Source: Streptomyces cahuitamycinicus
GTDB taxonomy: Bacteria; Actinomycetota; Actinomycetes; Streptomycetales; Streptomycetaceae
Length of the DNA: 40,612 nucleotides
Direction of reading: 5' to 3'
NCBI RefSeq assembly: GCF_002891435.1
Contig: NZ_POUC01000023.1
Coordinates: 1-40,612, forward strand
The translations under genes and the position numbers were made by a program. Below are positions 18,355 to 26,334 of the stretch, one piece after another; the stretch's first letter is position 1; every line of letters starts with the position of its first letter. Below the pieces are notes generated by a model. The model worked only from the letters and a program-made list of their open reading frames with translations, did not search any database and was not told the DNA's origin.

Positions 18355-19167
18355 CTACGCTTCCTTCTCCTGCGCTTCCTGCGCCTGCTTTTCCTGCTCC
18401 TGCTTTTCCTTCTCAGCGCGTTCCTTCTCGGCCCGCACGAGAGCGGCCTTGGCCGCCTTCTCGGCTTCCTTCTCCGCCTTCGCCGCTTCCGTGAGCTGCC
18501 GCTTCATGGCCGTGGCGTACATGTCGACGTACTCCTGGCCGGAGAGGTTCATGATCTCGTACATGACCTCGTCGGTCACCGCGCGCAGCACGAAGCGGTC
18601 GTGCTCCATGCCCTGGTAGCGGCTGAAGTCCAGGGGCTTGCCTATCCGGATGCCGGGCCGCATCAGCTTCGGCATGACCTTCCCGGGTGGCTGGATCTTC
18701 TCCGTGTCGATCATCGCGACGGGGATGACCGGCGCGCCGCTCGCGAGCGCCACGCGCGCGAGGCCGCCCGGCTTGCCCCGGTAGAGCCGTCCGTCGGGCG
18801 AGCGCGTGCCCTCCGGGTAGATCCCGAACAGCTCACCGCGCTCCAGCACGTCGATGCCGCTCTTGATGGCCGCCTCACCCGCGCCACGCGCACCGGAACG
18901 GTCCACGGGCAGCTGCCCGACCCCCTTGAAGAAGGCGGCCGTCATCCGGCCCTTCACGCCGGGCGTGGTGAAGTACTCGGCCTTCGCGATGAAGGTGACC
19001 TTGCGGTCGAGGACGGCGGGCAGGAAGAAGGAGTCGGAGAACGACAGGTGATTGCTCGCCAGGATCGCAGCGCCCTCGGCGGGTACGTTCTCCAGGCCCT
19101 CCACCCAGGGTCTGAAGGCGAGCTTCAGCGGACCCCCGATGGTGACCTTCATCGCGCCGTACAACAA
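18355..19167 (-). CDS. plsC: 1-Acyl-sn-glycerol-3-phosphate acyltransferase
   Basis: A PlsC-family acyltransferase (270 aa), predicted to acylate lysophosphatidic acid at the membrane. The catalytic NHLSFSD (His40, Asp45), the substrate-binding GVGQLPVDRSG and YPEGTRSPDG (117-126) and the VIPVAMI motif are intact. The last 45 residues are almost only Lys, Glu, Ala and Gln and should form a charged helix; the DNA there is a run of near-identical short repeats. The TTG start is decided by AGGAGG 7 nt upstream; the nearest ATG is 15 nt further in and too far from that site. The mycobacterial counterpart in the same gene neighbourhood is Rv2182c. Confidence 0.92.
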   Translation of the reverse strand: MLYGAMKVTIGGPLKLAFRPWVEGLENVPAEGAAILASNHLSFSDSFFLPAVLDRKVTFIAKAEYFTTPGVKGRMTAAFFKGVGQLPVDRSGARGAGEAAIKSGIDVLERGELFGIYPEGTRSPDGRLYRGKPGGLARVALASGAPVIPVAMIDTEKIQPPGKVMPKLMRPGIRIGKPLDFSRYQGMEHDRFVLRAVTDEVMYEIMNLSGQEYVDMYATAMKRQLTEAAKAEKEAEKAAKAALVRAEKERAEKEKQEQEKQAQEAQEKEA

Positions 19168-19355
19168 CCGAGTGCCTCCTGTATGTGTCGGTCAGACCCT
19201 AACCCGGAGCGCTGTCAAAGGCGCCGACGGCCCTGGTCGGTGTCAGTGCGGTCGCGTACGGTGAAGGTCCCGCGCACGACGCGCGAACCCCTTCCATGAC
19301 GTTCCGTGACATTTCGTGATCGTGCCAGTCCCTTCCCACGACCAGGAGGCCGAAG

Positions 19356-20153
19356 GTGCCGGTCCTAGCCGGAGCCGAGCCGTTCCACCACGAGGGCGGA
19401 GAGGTCGCCGTCCTCCTCTGCCACGGCTTCACCGGATCACCGCAGTCGCTGCGCCCCTGGGCGGAGCACCTCGCCGAGCACGGCCTGACCGTCTCCCTGC
19501 CGCTGCTGCCCGGGCACGGTACGCGCTGGGAGGACCTGCGGATCACCGGCTGGCAGGACTGGTACGCGGAGGTGGACCGCGCGCTGCGTCTGCTGTGCGA
19601 GCGCCACGAGACGGTCTTCGTGGCCGGTCTGTCCATGGGCGGCGCGCTGGCCCTGCGGCTGGCCGCCAAGCACGGCGACGCCGTGCGCGGTGTCATGTTG
19701 GTCAATCCCGCGAACAAGGTGCACGGCCTGGCCGCGCACGCCCTGCCGGTGGTGCGTCACCTCGTCCCCGCGACGAAGGGCATCGCCAGCGACATCGCCA
19801 AGCCGGACGGCAGGGAGCTCGGCTACGACCGGGTGCCGCTGCACGCGGCGCACTCGCTGCGGCAGTTCTTCCAGGCCACCGACCGCGAGCTGCCACAGGT
19901 CACGCAGCCGGTGCTGCTGATGCGCAGTCCGCAGGACCATGTGGTGCCGCCCGCCGACTCCGCCCGGATCCTGAGCCGCATCTCCTCGACGGACGTGAAA
20001 GAGGTCATCCTGGAACAGAGCTACCACGTCGCCACGTTGGACCATGACGCGGACCGTATTCACGAGGAGAGCCTCGCGTTCATCGGCCGCATCTCGTCCG
20101 CCCTCGGCAAGGAGCCCGGGCTCGGCAAGGAAGGGACGACCGCAGGTGGCTGA
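19356..20153 (+). CDS. Alpha/beta-hydrolase, carboxylesterase (Est30-like)
   Basis: A 265-aa serine esterase/lipase of the carboxylesterase-monoglyceride lipase type. It has the oxyanion motif LLCHGFTGSPQS (20-31), PGHGTRWEDL, the nucleophile elbow GLSMGG with Ser93, catalytic Asp194 in RSPQDHVVPP and His224 in QSYHVATLDHD. No signal peptide or transmembrane helix is seen, so it is probably cytosolic. The substrate is unknown, though its position next to plsC hints at a glycerolipid ester. The GTG start has AGGAGG 6 nt upstream. It overlaps the next gene by 8 nt. Confidence 0.92.
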   Translation: MPVLAGAEPFHHEGGEVAVLLCHGFTGSPQSLRPWAEHLAEHGLTVSLPLLPGHGTRWEDLRITGWQDWYAEVDRALRLLCERHETVFVAGLSMGGALALRLAAKHGDAVRGVMLVNPANKVHGLAAHALPVVRHLVPATKGIASDIAKPDGRELGYDRVPLHAAHSLRQFFQATDRELPQVTQPVLLMRSPQDHVVPPADSARILSRISSTDVKEVILEQSYHVATLDHDADRIHEESLAFIGRISSALGKEPGLGKEGTTAGG

Positions 20154-20784
20154 GCACGACTCCGACCGTGAGGGCCGGGAGCCGGAGGAGAAGGGCGTCC
20201 CCTTCGACGAGGAGGCCGCCTGGGCGGCGATCGTCGCCGGGTACGGCGAGGAGCCGCCGGACCCGCCGGGCGCCAAGCCGTTCAAGTCGATCGAGGACCT
20301 GGCCCTGCCGGCGGCCGGGACCAACGACGCCGGGCTCGACGGCGACCGGGGCGACACGGCCGTGAAGTCCGGGGACACCGTCAAGCCGGCCGAGCCGCAG
20401 AAGGCCGGGGAGCCCGGGGAGCCCGGAGACAAGGGCGTGAAGCCGCTGGGCGGCTCCGTCTCGTTCGCACCCGGCGTCGGCCCGCGCGACTACACCACGC
20501 CCGAGCCCGCCGAGGACGACTTCGACGAGGACGACGAGGGCCACTTCGTGCCCCCGGAGCCGCCTCCGCTGCCCACCGCCGACCCCACGGCCAAGTTCGC
20601 CTGGCTCGGCGTGCTCGGCGGGCCGGTGCTGCTCCTGCTGGCCGTGCTGCTCGGCTGGGACATGACCTGGTGGCTGGCCACGCTGGGGATCGGCGGCTTC
20701 GTCGGCGGATTCGCGACGCTGGTGATGCGCATGCGTACGGACGACGAGGAGGACGACGACCCGGGGCGGGGCGCGGTCGTCTAG
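20146..20784 (+). CDS. Acidic protein with two C-terminal membrane segments
   Basis: A 212-aa protein of unknown function. Residues 1-145 are hydrophilic, low in complexity and very acidic (Asp, Glu, Pro, Gly), with VPFDEEAAWAAIVAGYGEEPPDP near the start and a run DDFDEDDEGHF before the membrane part. Two hydrophobic helices follow (about 152-170 and 174-194), then a short tail RMRTDDEEDDDPG. The GTG at 20146 is inside the end of the esterase gene and has GGAAGGGA upstream, so the two genes are coupled. The stop codon is shared with the convergent gene through a CTAG palindrome. I recognise it only as a conserved Streptomyces membrane protein. Confidence 0.82.
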   Translation: MAEHDSDREGREPEEKGVPFDEEAAWAAIVAGYGEEPPDPPGAKPFKSIEDLALPAAGTNDAGLDGDRGDTAVKSGDTVKPAEPQKAGEPGEPGDKGVKPLGGSVSFAPGVGPRDYTTPEPAEDDFDEDDEGHFVPPEPPPLPTADPTAKFAWLGVLGGPVLLLLAVLLGWDMTWWLATLGIGGFVGGFATLVMRMRTDDEEDDDPGRGAVV

Positions 20785-21527
20785 GCGGCGGGGACCCTGA
20801 GGGCGGCCAGGACCGGAAGGTGGTCCGTGGCCGCCCTCAGGTCTGCGTCGGACACTCCCGGCTGCCCGACCGGCACGCCGCAGCCCAGCACCTCGATGCC
20901 CTTCGTCGTGAAGATCGCGTCGATGCGCTGGTAGGGGTCGGCGGGTGTCCAGGTGTGCTCGCCGCCCCAGGGGGCCGCGGCCCGGCAGTCCGTCAGTCTG
21001 CCGGCCAGCCGTCGGAAGGCCGGGCCGTCGGGGCGTTCGTTGAGGTCGCCGCCGGCGATCATGTGCTGCACACTCATTCCGGCGAGCCGGTCCAGCAGCA
21101 TGCCGGACTGCTCGTAGCGCTCGTCCTTCTGGAGGGACAGGTGGCAGCTGAGCACGCCGAGGCGGGCGCCGGCGATGCGGACGACCGCGGTGGCGAAGCC
21201 GCGGCGGTGCAGGCCGGGGGTGGGGGGCAGGAGGATGTCCTCCGTGCGTTCGACGCCCACCCGGAGCGAGCTGAGGATCGCCGGGCCCGTGGTGGTGGCG
21301 CCGCCGGTGACGGTCACCAGGTCGGAGGCGAGGGCCAGGCGGGCGAGTTTCTTGCGCCAGCGGAAGAAGCGGGGGGCTTCCTGGATCAGGACCAGGTCGG
21401 GCTCGCAGGCCTTGATGACGCGGGCCAGGGCGGCGGTGTCGTCGCGCATGGAGCGGATGTTGTAGCTGAGGACCCTGATGACCGCGGAACCATCGGGTTC
21501 CGTACGGGAGTTGGGGAGCAGCGGCAT
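20781..21527 (-). CDS. Endonuclease/exonuclease/phosphatase family protein
   Basis: A 248-aa EEP-superfamily phosphodiesterase. The fold's metal and catalytic residues can be seen in order: LSYNIRSM (Asn), VLIQEAP (Glu), CHLSLQKDER (His), AGGDLNERPDG (Asp-x-Asn), YQRIDAIF (Asp) and the terminal SDADLRAATDHLPVLA (Asp-His). It should act on DNA, RNA or a phospho-ester small molecule; the sequence does not say which. No signal peptide is obvious. There is no Shine-Dalgarno before the ATG, and TAAATT ends 6 nt upstream, so the mRNA may be leaderless. It ends in a CTAG shared with the convergent membrane-protein gene. Confidence 0.9.
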   Translation of the reverse strand: MPLLPNSRTEPDGSAVIRVLSYNIRSMRDDTAALARVIKACEPDLVLIQEAPRFFRWRKKLARLALASDLVTVTGGATTTGPAILSSLRVGVERTEDILLPPTPGLHRRGFATAVVRIAGARLGVLSCHLSLQKDERYEQSGMLLDRLAGMSVQHMIAGGDLNERPDGPAFRRLAGRLTDCRAAAPWGGEHTWTPADPYQRIDAIFTTKGIEVLGCGVPVGQPGVSDADLRAATDHLPVLAALRVPAA

Positions 21528-21552
21528 GTGATCAATTTACGCCCAAAGGGGC

Positions 21553-21626
21553 GGGGCGCGGGGATGGTGCGCGAGTGCCGGTCGCACGTGCTCGATCGCG
21601 CAGTTCCCCGCGCCCCCGGGGCGCGC
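21553..21626 (-). terminator. Terminator region after glkA
   Basis: Two competing structures follow the glkA stop. Nearest is GCGCCCC-C-GGGGCGC (about 21611-21625). In addition GGGGCGCGGGGA (21553-21564) is perfectly complementary to TCCCCGCGCCCC (21605-21616) across a 40-nt loop. The right half belongs to a dispersed Streptomyces repeat (21571-21616). Confidence 0.7.
21571..21616. repeat. Dispersed 46-bp repeat, copy 1
   Basis: This 46-bp element ends GATCGCGCAGTTCCCCGCG and CCCC. It matches 40 of 46 positions with 29845-29890. Sequences ending GCGCAGTTCCCCGCGCCCC are, from general knowledge, very common in Streptomyces intergenic regions. Confidence 0.75.
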
Positions 21627-21639
21627 ACCCTGACGGCGC

Positions 21640-22593
21640 TTACATGATCGGGTCGGGCTCGCGGGCCAGGTCGGCCGCTCCGACCAGGCCCGCCTTGTTG
21701 CCCAGTTCCGCCGCGCGGACCTCGGCCACCGGGCGCCAGTTGCCGCCGACCAGCCAGCGCTTGTAGGACTTGCGGATCGGGCCCAGAACCAGTTCGCCCT
21801 CGTCGGAGAGGCCGCCGCCGACGATGAACGCGGAGGGGTCGAAGAGGGAGGCCAGGTCGGCGAGGCCCGCACCGACCCAGCGGGCCAGTTCGCGGTAGGA
21901 GTCGACGGCGACCCGGTCGCCCTGGCGGGCGGCCATGGAGATGTGCTTGCCCTCGATGCCCTCGGGCGTGCCGTTGCCGAGGCCGAGCAGGATCTCGGCG
22001 TTCTCGGGGGTGGCGTTGGCGCGCTGCTTGGCGTACCTCACCAGTGCCCGGCCCGACGCGTACTGCTCCCAGCAGCCCTGGGAGCCGCAGCCGCACAGCA
22101 GGCCGTCCGGCACCATGCGGATGTGCCCGAACTCGGCGGCCACACCGAAGTGCCCGCGGCGCAGCTTGTTGCCGATGATGATGCCGCCGCCGAGGCCGGT
22201 GCCGAGGGTGATGCAGATGACGTTGCGGTGGCCCTTGCCGGCACCGAACTTGTACTCGCCCCACGCCGCCGCGTTGGCGTCGTTCTCCACGACCACCGGG
22301 AGGCTTACGCGGGCCTCGACCTTCTCCTTGAGCGGCTCGTTGCGCCAGTGGATGTTGGGCGCGAAGTAGACCTCGGAGCGCTGCCGGTTCACGTAGCCGG
22401 CGGCACCGATGCCCACGCCGACGATGTCGTGACCGACGCGTGCGCCGTCCACCGCCGAGGCGATGGCGTCCACGATGCCCTCAGCCGTGCCCGGGGTCGG
22501 CACCTTGTGGGTCGAGAGGATGTTGCCTTCCTCATCGACCACGCCGGCCGCGATCTTCGTGCCGCCGATGTCGACGCCGATGGTGAGTCCCAT
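21640..22593 (-). CDS. glkA: Glucokinase, ROK family
   Basis: ATP-dependent glucose kinase, 317 aa, the length of Streptomyces coelicolor GlkA. It phosphorylates intracellular glucose and in Streptomyces is central to carbon catabolite repression. The ATP loop is GVDIGGTKIAAG (6-17), the catalytic END is 103-105 (Asp105), and the ROK signature LGTGLGGGIIIG...AAEFGHI continues into the zinc site with His157 and the Cys triad CGCGSQGCWE (Cys167, 169, 174). GAGGGA lies 4 nt before the ATG. The gene upstream on the same strand is the SCO2127-like gene long associated with glkA in catabolite-repression studies. Confidence 0.97.
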   Translation of the reverse strand: MGLTIGVDIGGTKIAAGVVDEEGNILSTHKVPTPGTAEGIVDAIASAVDGARVGHDIVGVGIGAAGYVNRQRSEVYFAPNIHWRNEPLKEKVEARVSLPVVVENDANAAAWGEYKFGAGKGHRNVICITLGTGLGGGIIIGNKLRRGHFGVAAEFGHIRMVPDGLLCGCGSQGCWEQYASGRALVRYAKQRANATPENAEILLGLGNGTPEGIEGKHISMAARQGDRVAVDSYRELARWVGAGLADLASLFDPSAFIVGGGLSDEGELVLGPIRKSYKRWLVGGNWRPVAEVRAAELGNKAGLVGAADLAREPDPIM

Positions 22594-22724
22594 GAATCCC
22601 TCAGTTTCGGTCGAGCCCCGCTACGGATAACGGTACCCGAGGCCCTGCCGTCGGGTCGGCGTCGTCCGCACGGTGGGCACCCCCGGGCGCCGCACCGGGA
22701 CCCCGCTCGGCCGGGGCCGGGGAC

Positions 22725-23225
22725 TCAGTCCAGGTCGATGCGCTCCCCGGGACCGGCGTCGTCGTCGCCGTCCCGGCGTCCGCCCTGCTCACGGGGGTCG
22801 TCCTGATCGTCGCGGCCGGTCCAGCGGCGCTCTTGGGCCTGGACGGCGGAACGGTAGGCGGCGAGGAGTTCGTTACCGGCCGCCGCCAGGTGGTCGAAGA
22901 CGTCCGGGTTGCGCTCGATGACGGGTTCCACGGCGTCCTTGGCCTGCTGGACGACCTGCCGTACGACCTGTTGCGCCGCGGGCCCCGCGACCGCGCCGAG
23001 CAACGGGGACTGCACGCCGGACAGCTTCTCCGCGAGGGTGTCGACGAGCTTCTTCAGCTCGTCGGCCGCGGAGCCCGGGGGCGTGCCGTACTGGGTGCGG
23101 CGGCGGGCCTTCTCGGCCTGGAGGTCCTCGGCGCACGCGGTCGCCCAGGCGTCGGCGTCGCTCGCCCGTACCTCGTCCGCGGCCTCTTCGCGGGCGGCGC
23201 CGGACGGGGGGAGCTCTTCGCTCAT
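22725..23225 (-). CDS. SCO2127-like protein upstream of glkA
   Basis: A 166-aa soluble protein without a signal peptide or membrane segment. The middle (about 45-140) is predicted helical: ADELKKLVDTLAEKLSGVQSPLLGAVAGPAAQQVVRQVV and VFDHLAAAGNELLAAYRSAVQ, and the C-terminus is a disordered Asp/Arg/Gly tail. Size and position match SCO2127 of Streptomyces coelicolor, a protein just upstream of glkA reported to affect glucose repression and to contact BldKB; the identification rests on memory and synteny. Biochemical function is unknown. AGGAG lies 8 nt before the ATG. There are 131 nt between it and glkA, room for a separate glkA promoter. Confidence 0.85.
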   Translation of the reverse strand: MSEELPPSGAAREEAADEVRASDADAWATACAEDLQAEKARRRTQYGTPPGSAADELKKLVDTLAEKLSGVQSPLLGAVAGPAAQQVVRQVVQQAKDAVEPVIERNPDVFDHLAAAGNELLAAYRSAVQAQERRWTGRDDQDDPREQGGRRDGDDDAGPGERIDLD

Positions 23226-23329
23226 GACGGACTCCTGACTACGGTTCGTCCCTACGACGTTACCCGAACGGGCGTACCGCGTTCACGGGCCGGGGCCACC
23301 CGTTTTCCCCCGGTCCGGTACCCGCTGCC

Positions 23330-24499
23330 TCACGGGTTCCGCGGCCACAGCCCGGGGTCGGGTACGAAGCGGATCCGCAGCTCGCCCTCGTGCAGGGCGG
23401 CTCCGTCGACGGTGCAGCGGCGCAGTGCGGAGGGCAGCGGGACGATCCGGCGGAACCGCCCCGCCGTGACGACGAGTTCGTCGCCGCGTCGGACGAGGTC
23501 CAGTTCCTCGCGTATGGCGCCGGGCAGCGGGATCTGCCAGACGAGGACGCCGTCGTCGGCGAGCCGGTCGGTCACGGGCCAGTCGGCCGCGGGGGGCGCC
23601 GGCTGGACGCCGGGCACGGTGAGCGCGGTGAGGTCGTCGGTGCCGCGCGGGTCGTGTCCGAGGTGGGGGGCGGTGCGGACGTCGTACGACTCCCGCCAGT
23701 CCTCCAGCGTCTTGCGCTGCTGGGCGACGGGGCCGGCGAGCCAGGTGTCCGGGGACGCCTCGGGCAGGACGCGGTTGGCGATCACGACGTCGGTGCGCAG
23801 ACCGCGCAGGGCGAGGCCGAGGGCGGCGGTGCGCAGCGCCTCGGCACCGGCCGGGCCGGGCTCGGCGACCAGGCGTACGACGGTGTCGCGGTCGGCGACG
23901 ACGGCTTCGACGGCGGCCAGTTCCAGGTCCCAGCGGCCGGCCGTCTCGTAGAGCCACTCGGCGGGCATGGGGACGCCGGCGAGGCGGCCCAGGACGGGGC
24001 GCAGGGCGCGGGCGGCCTGCCGTTCGGCCGGGAGCAGCCGGCGCAGGTAGCGGCGGAGTTCCTCGGGCAGGGCGAGGAGGGCGAGGGCCTGCGGGGCCGG
24101 GGGGAGGTCGACGACGAGGGTGTCGTACTTCTCCGACAGCGCGGCGTCGCGCAGGGCGCGCAGCAGGGCGAGTTCCCCGGCGCCGGGCAGGGGTGTGAGT
24201 TCCTCGGGGTCGAGGCGGGAGGCGCCGAGGAGGTCGAGGGCGGTGGAGGCGCGCTCCTGGAGTGCGGTGAGGTCCCTGCGGAAGTCCTGGGCGGCGTCGG
24301 GCCTCCAGGCGGTGAGCCGGGGTGCCGCCTGGACCGGGGCCGGGCCGGTCCGCACGCCCAGTGCGGCACCGAGGGTGTCCGTGCGGTCGGTGCCGAGGAC
24401 GAGGGTGCGGGTACCCCCGGCCGCCGCGGCCAGGGCGGTCGCGGCCGCGAGGGTGGTACGGCCGCTGCCGCCGGGGCCGGTGATCAGGATGGTGCGCAT
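23330..24499 (-). CDS. ArsA/Get3-like ATPase with HSP20-like C-terminus
   Basis: A 389-aa protein of the ArsA/Get3 (anion-transporting ATPase) family. The N-terminus MRTILITGPGGSGRTTLAAATALAAA is the P-loop region, but the motif is GPGGSGRTT: both the signature Lys at position 2 and the Walker A Lys are missing (Pro9, Arg14). DTLVVDLPPAPQAL resembles Walker B/Switch II. The last 75 residues (VWQIPLPGAIREELDLVRRGDELVVTAG) look like the HSP20-like domain found at the end of some ArsA proteins. ATP hydrolysis is therefore uncertain. It precedes no arsenic genes. In mycobacteria the counterpart is Rv2184c, beside an SRPBCC gene as here. The possible start signal is TACCGT 8 nt before the ATG. Confidence 0.88.
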   Translation of the reverse strand: MRTILITGPGGSGRTTLAAATALAAAAGGTRTLVLGTDRTDTLGAALGVRTGPAPVQAAPRLTAWRPDAAQDFRRDLTALQERASTALDLLGASRLDPEELTPLPGAGELALLRALRDAALSEKYDTLVVDLPPAPQALALLALPEELRRYLRRLLPAERQAARALRPVLGRLAGVPMPAEWLYETAGRWDLELAAVEAVVADRDTVVRLVAEPGPAGAEALRTAALGLALRGLRTDVVIANRVLPEASPDTWLAGPVAQQRKTLEDWRESYDVRTAPHLGHDPRGTDDLTALTVPGVQPAPPAADWPVTDRLADDGVLVWQIPLPGAIREELDLVRRGDELVVTAGRFRRIVPLPSALRRCTVDGAALHEGELRIRFVPDPGLWPRNP

Positions 24500-24519
24500 G
24501 GGGTTGAACGGTAACCGAG

Positions 24520-24603
24520 ACGCCCCTCAAGGGGCGCCGAACCGTGCACGCCCCTCAAGGCGGGCGGAGCCGTGGACGCCCTCAAGGGGCGCGGAGCCGT
24601 GTT
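24520..24603. repeat. Three tandem 28-bp repeats with hairpin core
   Basis: Three adjacent imperfect copies (24520-24547, 24548-24575, 24576-24603) share ACGCCC(C)TCAAGG(G)GCG and a GCCGTG end. The core GCCCCT-CA-AGGGGC is a hairpin. The array lies between the SRPBCC gene and the ArsA-like gene and may act as a terminator for the former. Confidence 0.8.
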
Positions 24604-24687
24604 GGACGGGTTGCTCCGCCGCGTGGGCGCGCGACCAGCCGCGCGGGGCCCGCTCCCGGCACCGCGGGCACCCCTTGCGTCGCGGCT

Positions 24688-25128
24688 CTACTTGCCAGAT
24701 TCCACGCGCTTCTTCAGCCCCGCGAGCGCCCGGTCGATGATGACCTTCTCCGCCTTGCGCTTGATCATGCCGAGCATGGGGATCTTGACGTCCACGGTCA
24801 GTACGTACGTGACCTCCGTACCGCCAGCGCCGGACGGCTTGAGGATGTACGAGCCGTCGAGGGAGCGCAGCATCTGGGACTTCACCAGCGTCCAGGACAC
24901 CTCGTTCTCGCCGGTCCAGGTGTACCCGAGGATCTGGTCGTCCTTGATCGCGCCCGCGTCCATGACGAGGCGGACCTGCTCGGCGCGGCCCTGGGCGTCG
25001 GTCTTGAGGACCTCCGCCTCCTTCACCTCGCCGGTCCAGTCCGGGTAGCGGCCGAAGTCGGAGATGACCGCCATGACGTCGGCCGGGGCGGCCTCGATGG
25101 TGATGCTCGAGCTGGTGTGTTCCGCCAT
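24688..25128 (-). CDS. SRPBCC-family protein
   Basis: A 146-aa START-like (polyketide cyclase/dehydrase, SRPBCC) protein that should form a helix-grip fold with a hydrophobic pocket. The pattern is typical: SSITIEAAPADVMAVISDFGRYPDWTGEVKEAEVL at the N-terminus, an antiparallel sheet including YTWTGENEVSWTLVKSQMLRSLDGSYIL, and a long C-terminal helix KAEKVIIDRALAGLKKRVES. The ligand is unknown, with a lipid or isoprenoid as the obvious guess. The ATG at 25128 has GGAGGAG about 10 nt upstream, which fixes the start against the longer open frame. The mycobacterial counterpart next to an ArsA-like gene is Rv2185c (TB16.3). Confidence 0.9.
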   Translation of the reverse strand: MAEHTSSSITIEAAPADVMAVISDFGRYPDWTGEVKEAEVLKTDAQGRAEQVRLVMDAGAIKDDQILGYTWTGENEVSWTLVKSQMLRSLDGSYILKPSGAGGTEVTYVLTVDVKIPMLGMIKRKAEKVIIDRALAGLKKRVESGK

Positions 25129-25239
25129 CGCCGTGGCTCCTCCAGATACGGGCCGGTAAGACGTCGTCCTGCGCACGTGTGTGCAGCGTGAAGGCTACCG
25201 CGCACGGGGCCCGCGGATCTCACCCGACCTGGGACGTCC

Positions 25240-26037
25240 TCACCACTCCAGCGCCCACGGGGTCCCGGTCGAGGCGAAGTGGCCCACGTTCACACACTCG
25301 GTCGCGCCGATCCGCATCCTTCTCACCAGCGGCTGGTGGATGTGCCCGAAGAGGGAGTACCGGGGCCGGGTGCGGCGGATGGCGTCCAGCAGGGCCCGGC
25401 TGCCGCGCTCGAAACGGCGGGCGACGGTGTCGTAGACCAGCTCGGGGACCTCGGGCGGGATGTGCGTGCAGAGCACGTCGACCTCGCCGATCGCCTCGAT
25501 CTTCGCCGCGTACTCCTCGTCACTGATCTCGTACGGCGTCCGCATGGGTGTGCGCAGGCCGCCGCCGACGAAGCCGAAGACCCGGCCGCCGATCTCGACG
25601 CGCTCGCCGTCGAGGACGGTCGTCCCGGGGCCCGCGTACTCCCGCCACAGGGCCGGCATGTCGACGTTGCCGTAGGTGGCGTACGTAGGAGAGGGGAACG
25701 CGGCGAACAGCTCGGCGTACTGCTTGCGCACCGCCTCCTCGACCACCGTGGCGCGGTTCTCCTTGAGGCCGGCCCACAATTCCGCCCCGAACACCCGGGC
25801 CTCCTCGAAGCGGCGGGCGGTGCGCAGCGCGACGATGCGGTCGGCGTTCTCGACGCCGAACAGGTCGGGGAAGATCCCGCGCGAGTGGTCGGCGTAGTCG
25901 AGGAAGAGGACGAGGTCGCCCAGGCAGATCAGGGCGTCGGCGCCCTCGCCGGCCCTGGCCAGGTCGCGGGCGTTGCCGTGGACGTCGCTGACCACGTGGA
26001 CGCGCGTCCGGTGGTTTCCGGCTGGTGTGGGTGCCAT
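25240..26037 (-). CDS. Metallophosphoesterase
   Basis: A 265-aa calcineurin-like phosphoesterase. The five metal-binding motifs are present: VSDVHGN (Asp-x-His), LICLGDLVLF (Gly-Asp), YATYGNVD (Gly-Asn, with Val replacing the usual His of GNHD), LCTHIPPE and FGHIHQP (Gly-His-x-His). Loss of the proton-donating His suggests a phosphodiesterase-type member rather than a phosphatase, but the substrate cannot be told. I start at the ATG at 26037; TTCACA and TACGCT (16 nt apart) form a promoter ending 8 nt upstream. A TTG at 26046 is an alternative. It is divergent from the acyl-CoA synthetase gene. Confidence 0.9.
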   Translation of the reverse strand: MAPTPAGNHRTRVHVVSDVHGNARDLARAGEGADALICLGDLVLFLDYADHSRGIFPDLFGVENADRIVALRTARRFEEARVFGAELWAGLKENRATVVEEAVRKQYAELFAAFPSPTYATYGNVDMPALWREYAGPGTTVLDGERVEIGGRVFGFVGGGLRTPMRTPYEISDEEYAAKIEAIGEVDVLCTHIPPEVPELVYDTVARRFERGSRALLDAIRRTRPRYSLFGHIHQPLVRRMRIGATECVNVGHFASTGTPWALEW

Positions 26038-26334
26038 GACGATCAAGCGTAGGTCGAGCGTGGCCCTTGTGAACAGTGGCGGTCCTACCTGCGGTTACTG
26101 GCCAGTCAGTTTGCTCGTGGACTACTGTGCGCGATGGAATACCCAACTGTGTGACGCAGCGAACATCTCGACGCGACCCCCTGTCGCAGAAGCCATACCG
26201 GCGGGTAACGTCCGGGCAGTCCAGTCGTGCTCTGCATTTCAACAAGTGAATGCCGGAGCACCTCCCCGAGCCTTGGACCGCACCGTCGCAGCACACACCG
26301 TCGTGGCGCCGGCGCCCTATGAGGAGCAGCAGTC
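26038..26334. other. Divergent promoter region, metallophosphoesterase / acyl-CoA synthetase
   Basis: This 297-nt gene-free stretch is clearly less GC-rich than its neighbours. On the minus side TTCACA (26068-26073) and TACGCT (26046-26051) are 16 nt apart before the phosphoesterase. A perfect palindrome ACTGGCCAGT (26097-26106) lies near the middle. No convincing promoter for the plus-strand gene can be fixed; TACTGT near 26112-26120 is one candidate -10. I see no small ORF with a ribosome-binding site. Confidence 0.5.

Noticed and set aside
18355..18490. Separate repeat element at the plsC 3' end
   Set aside because: The short repeats (CGCTTCCTTCTC-like) simply encode the Lys/Glu/Ala tail of the protein; low-complexity coding sequence explains them.
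24520..24603. CRISPR array
   Set aside because: The three 28-bp repeats are directly adjacent with no spacers and no cas genes are in the window.
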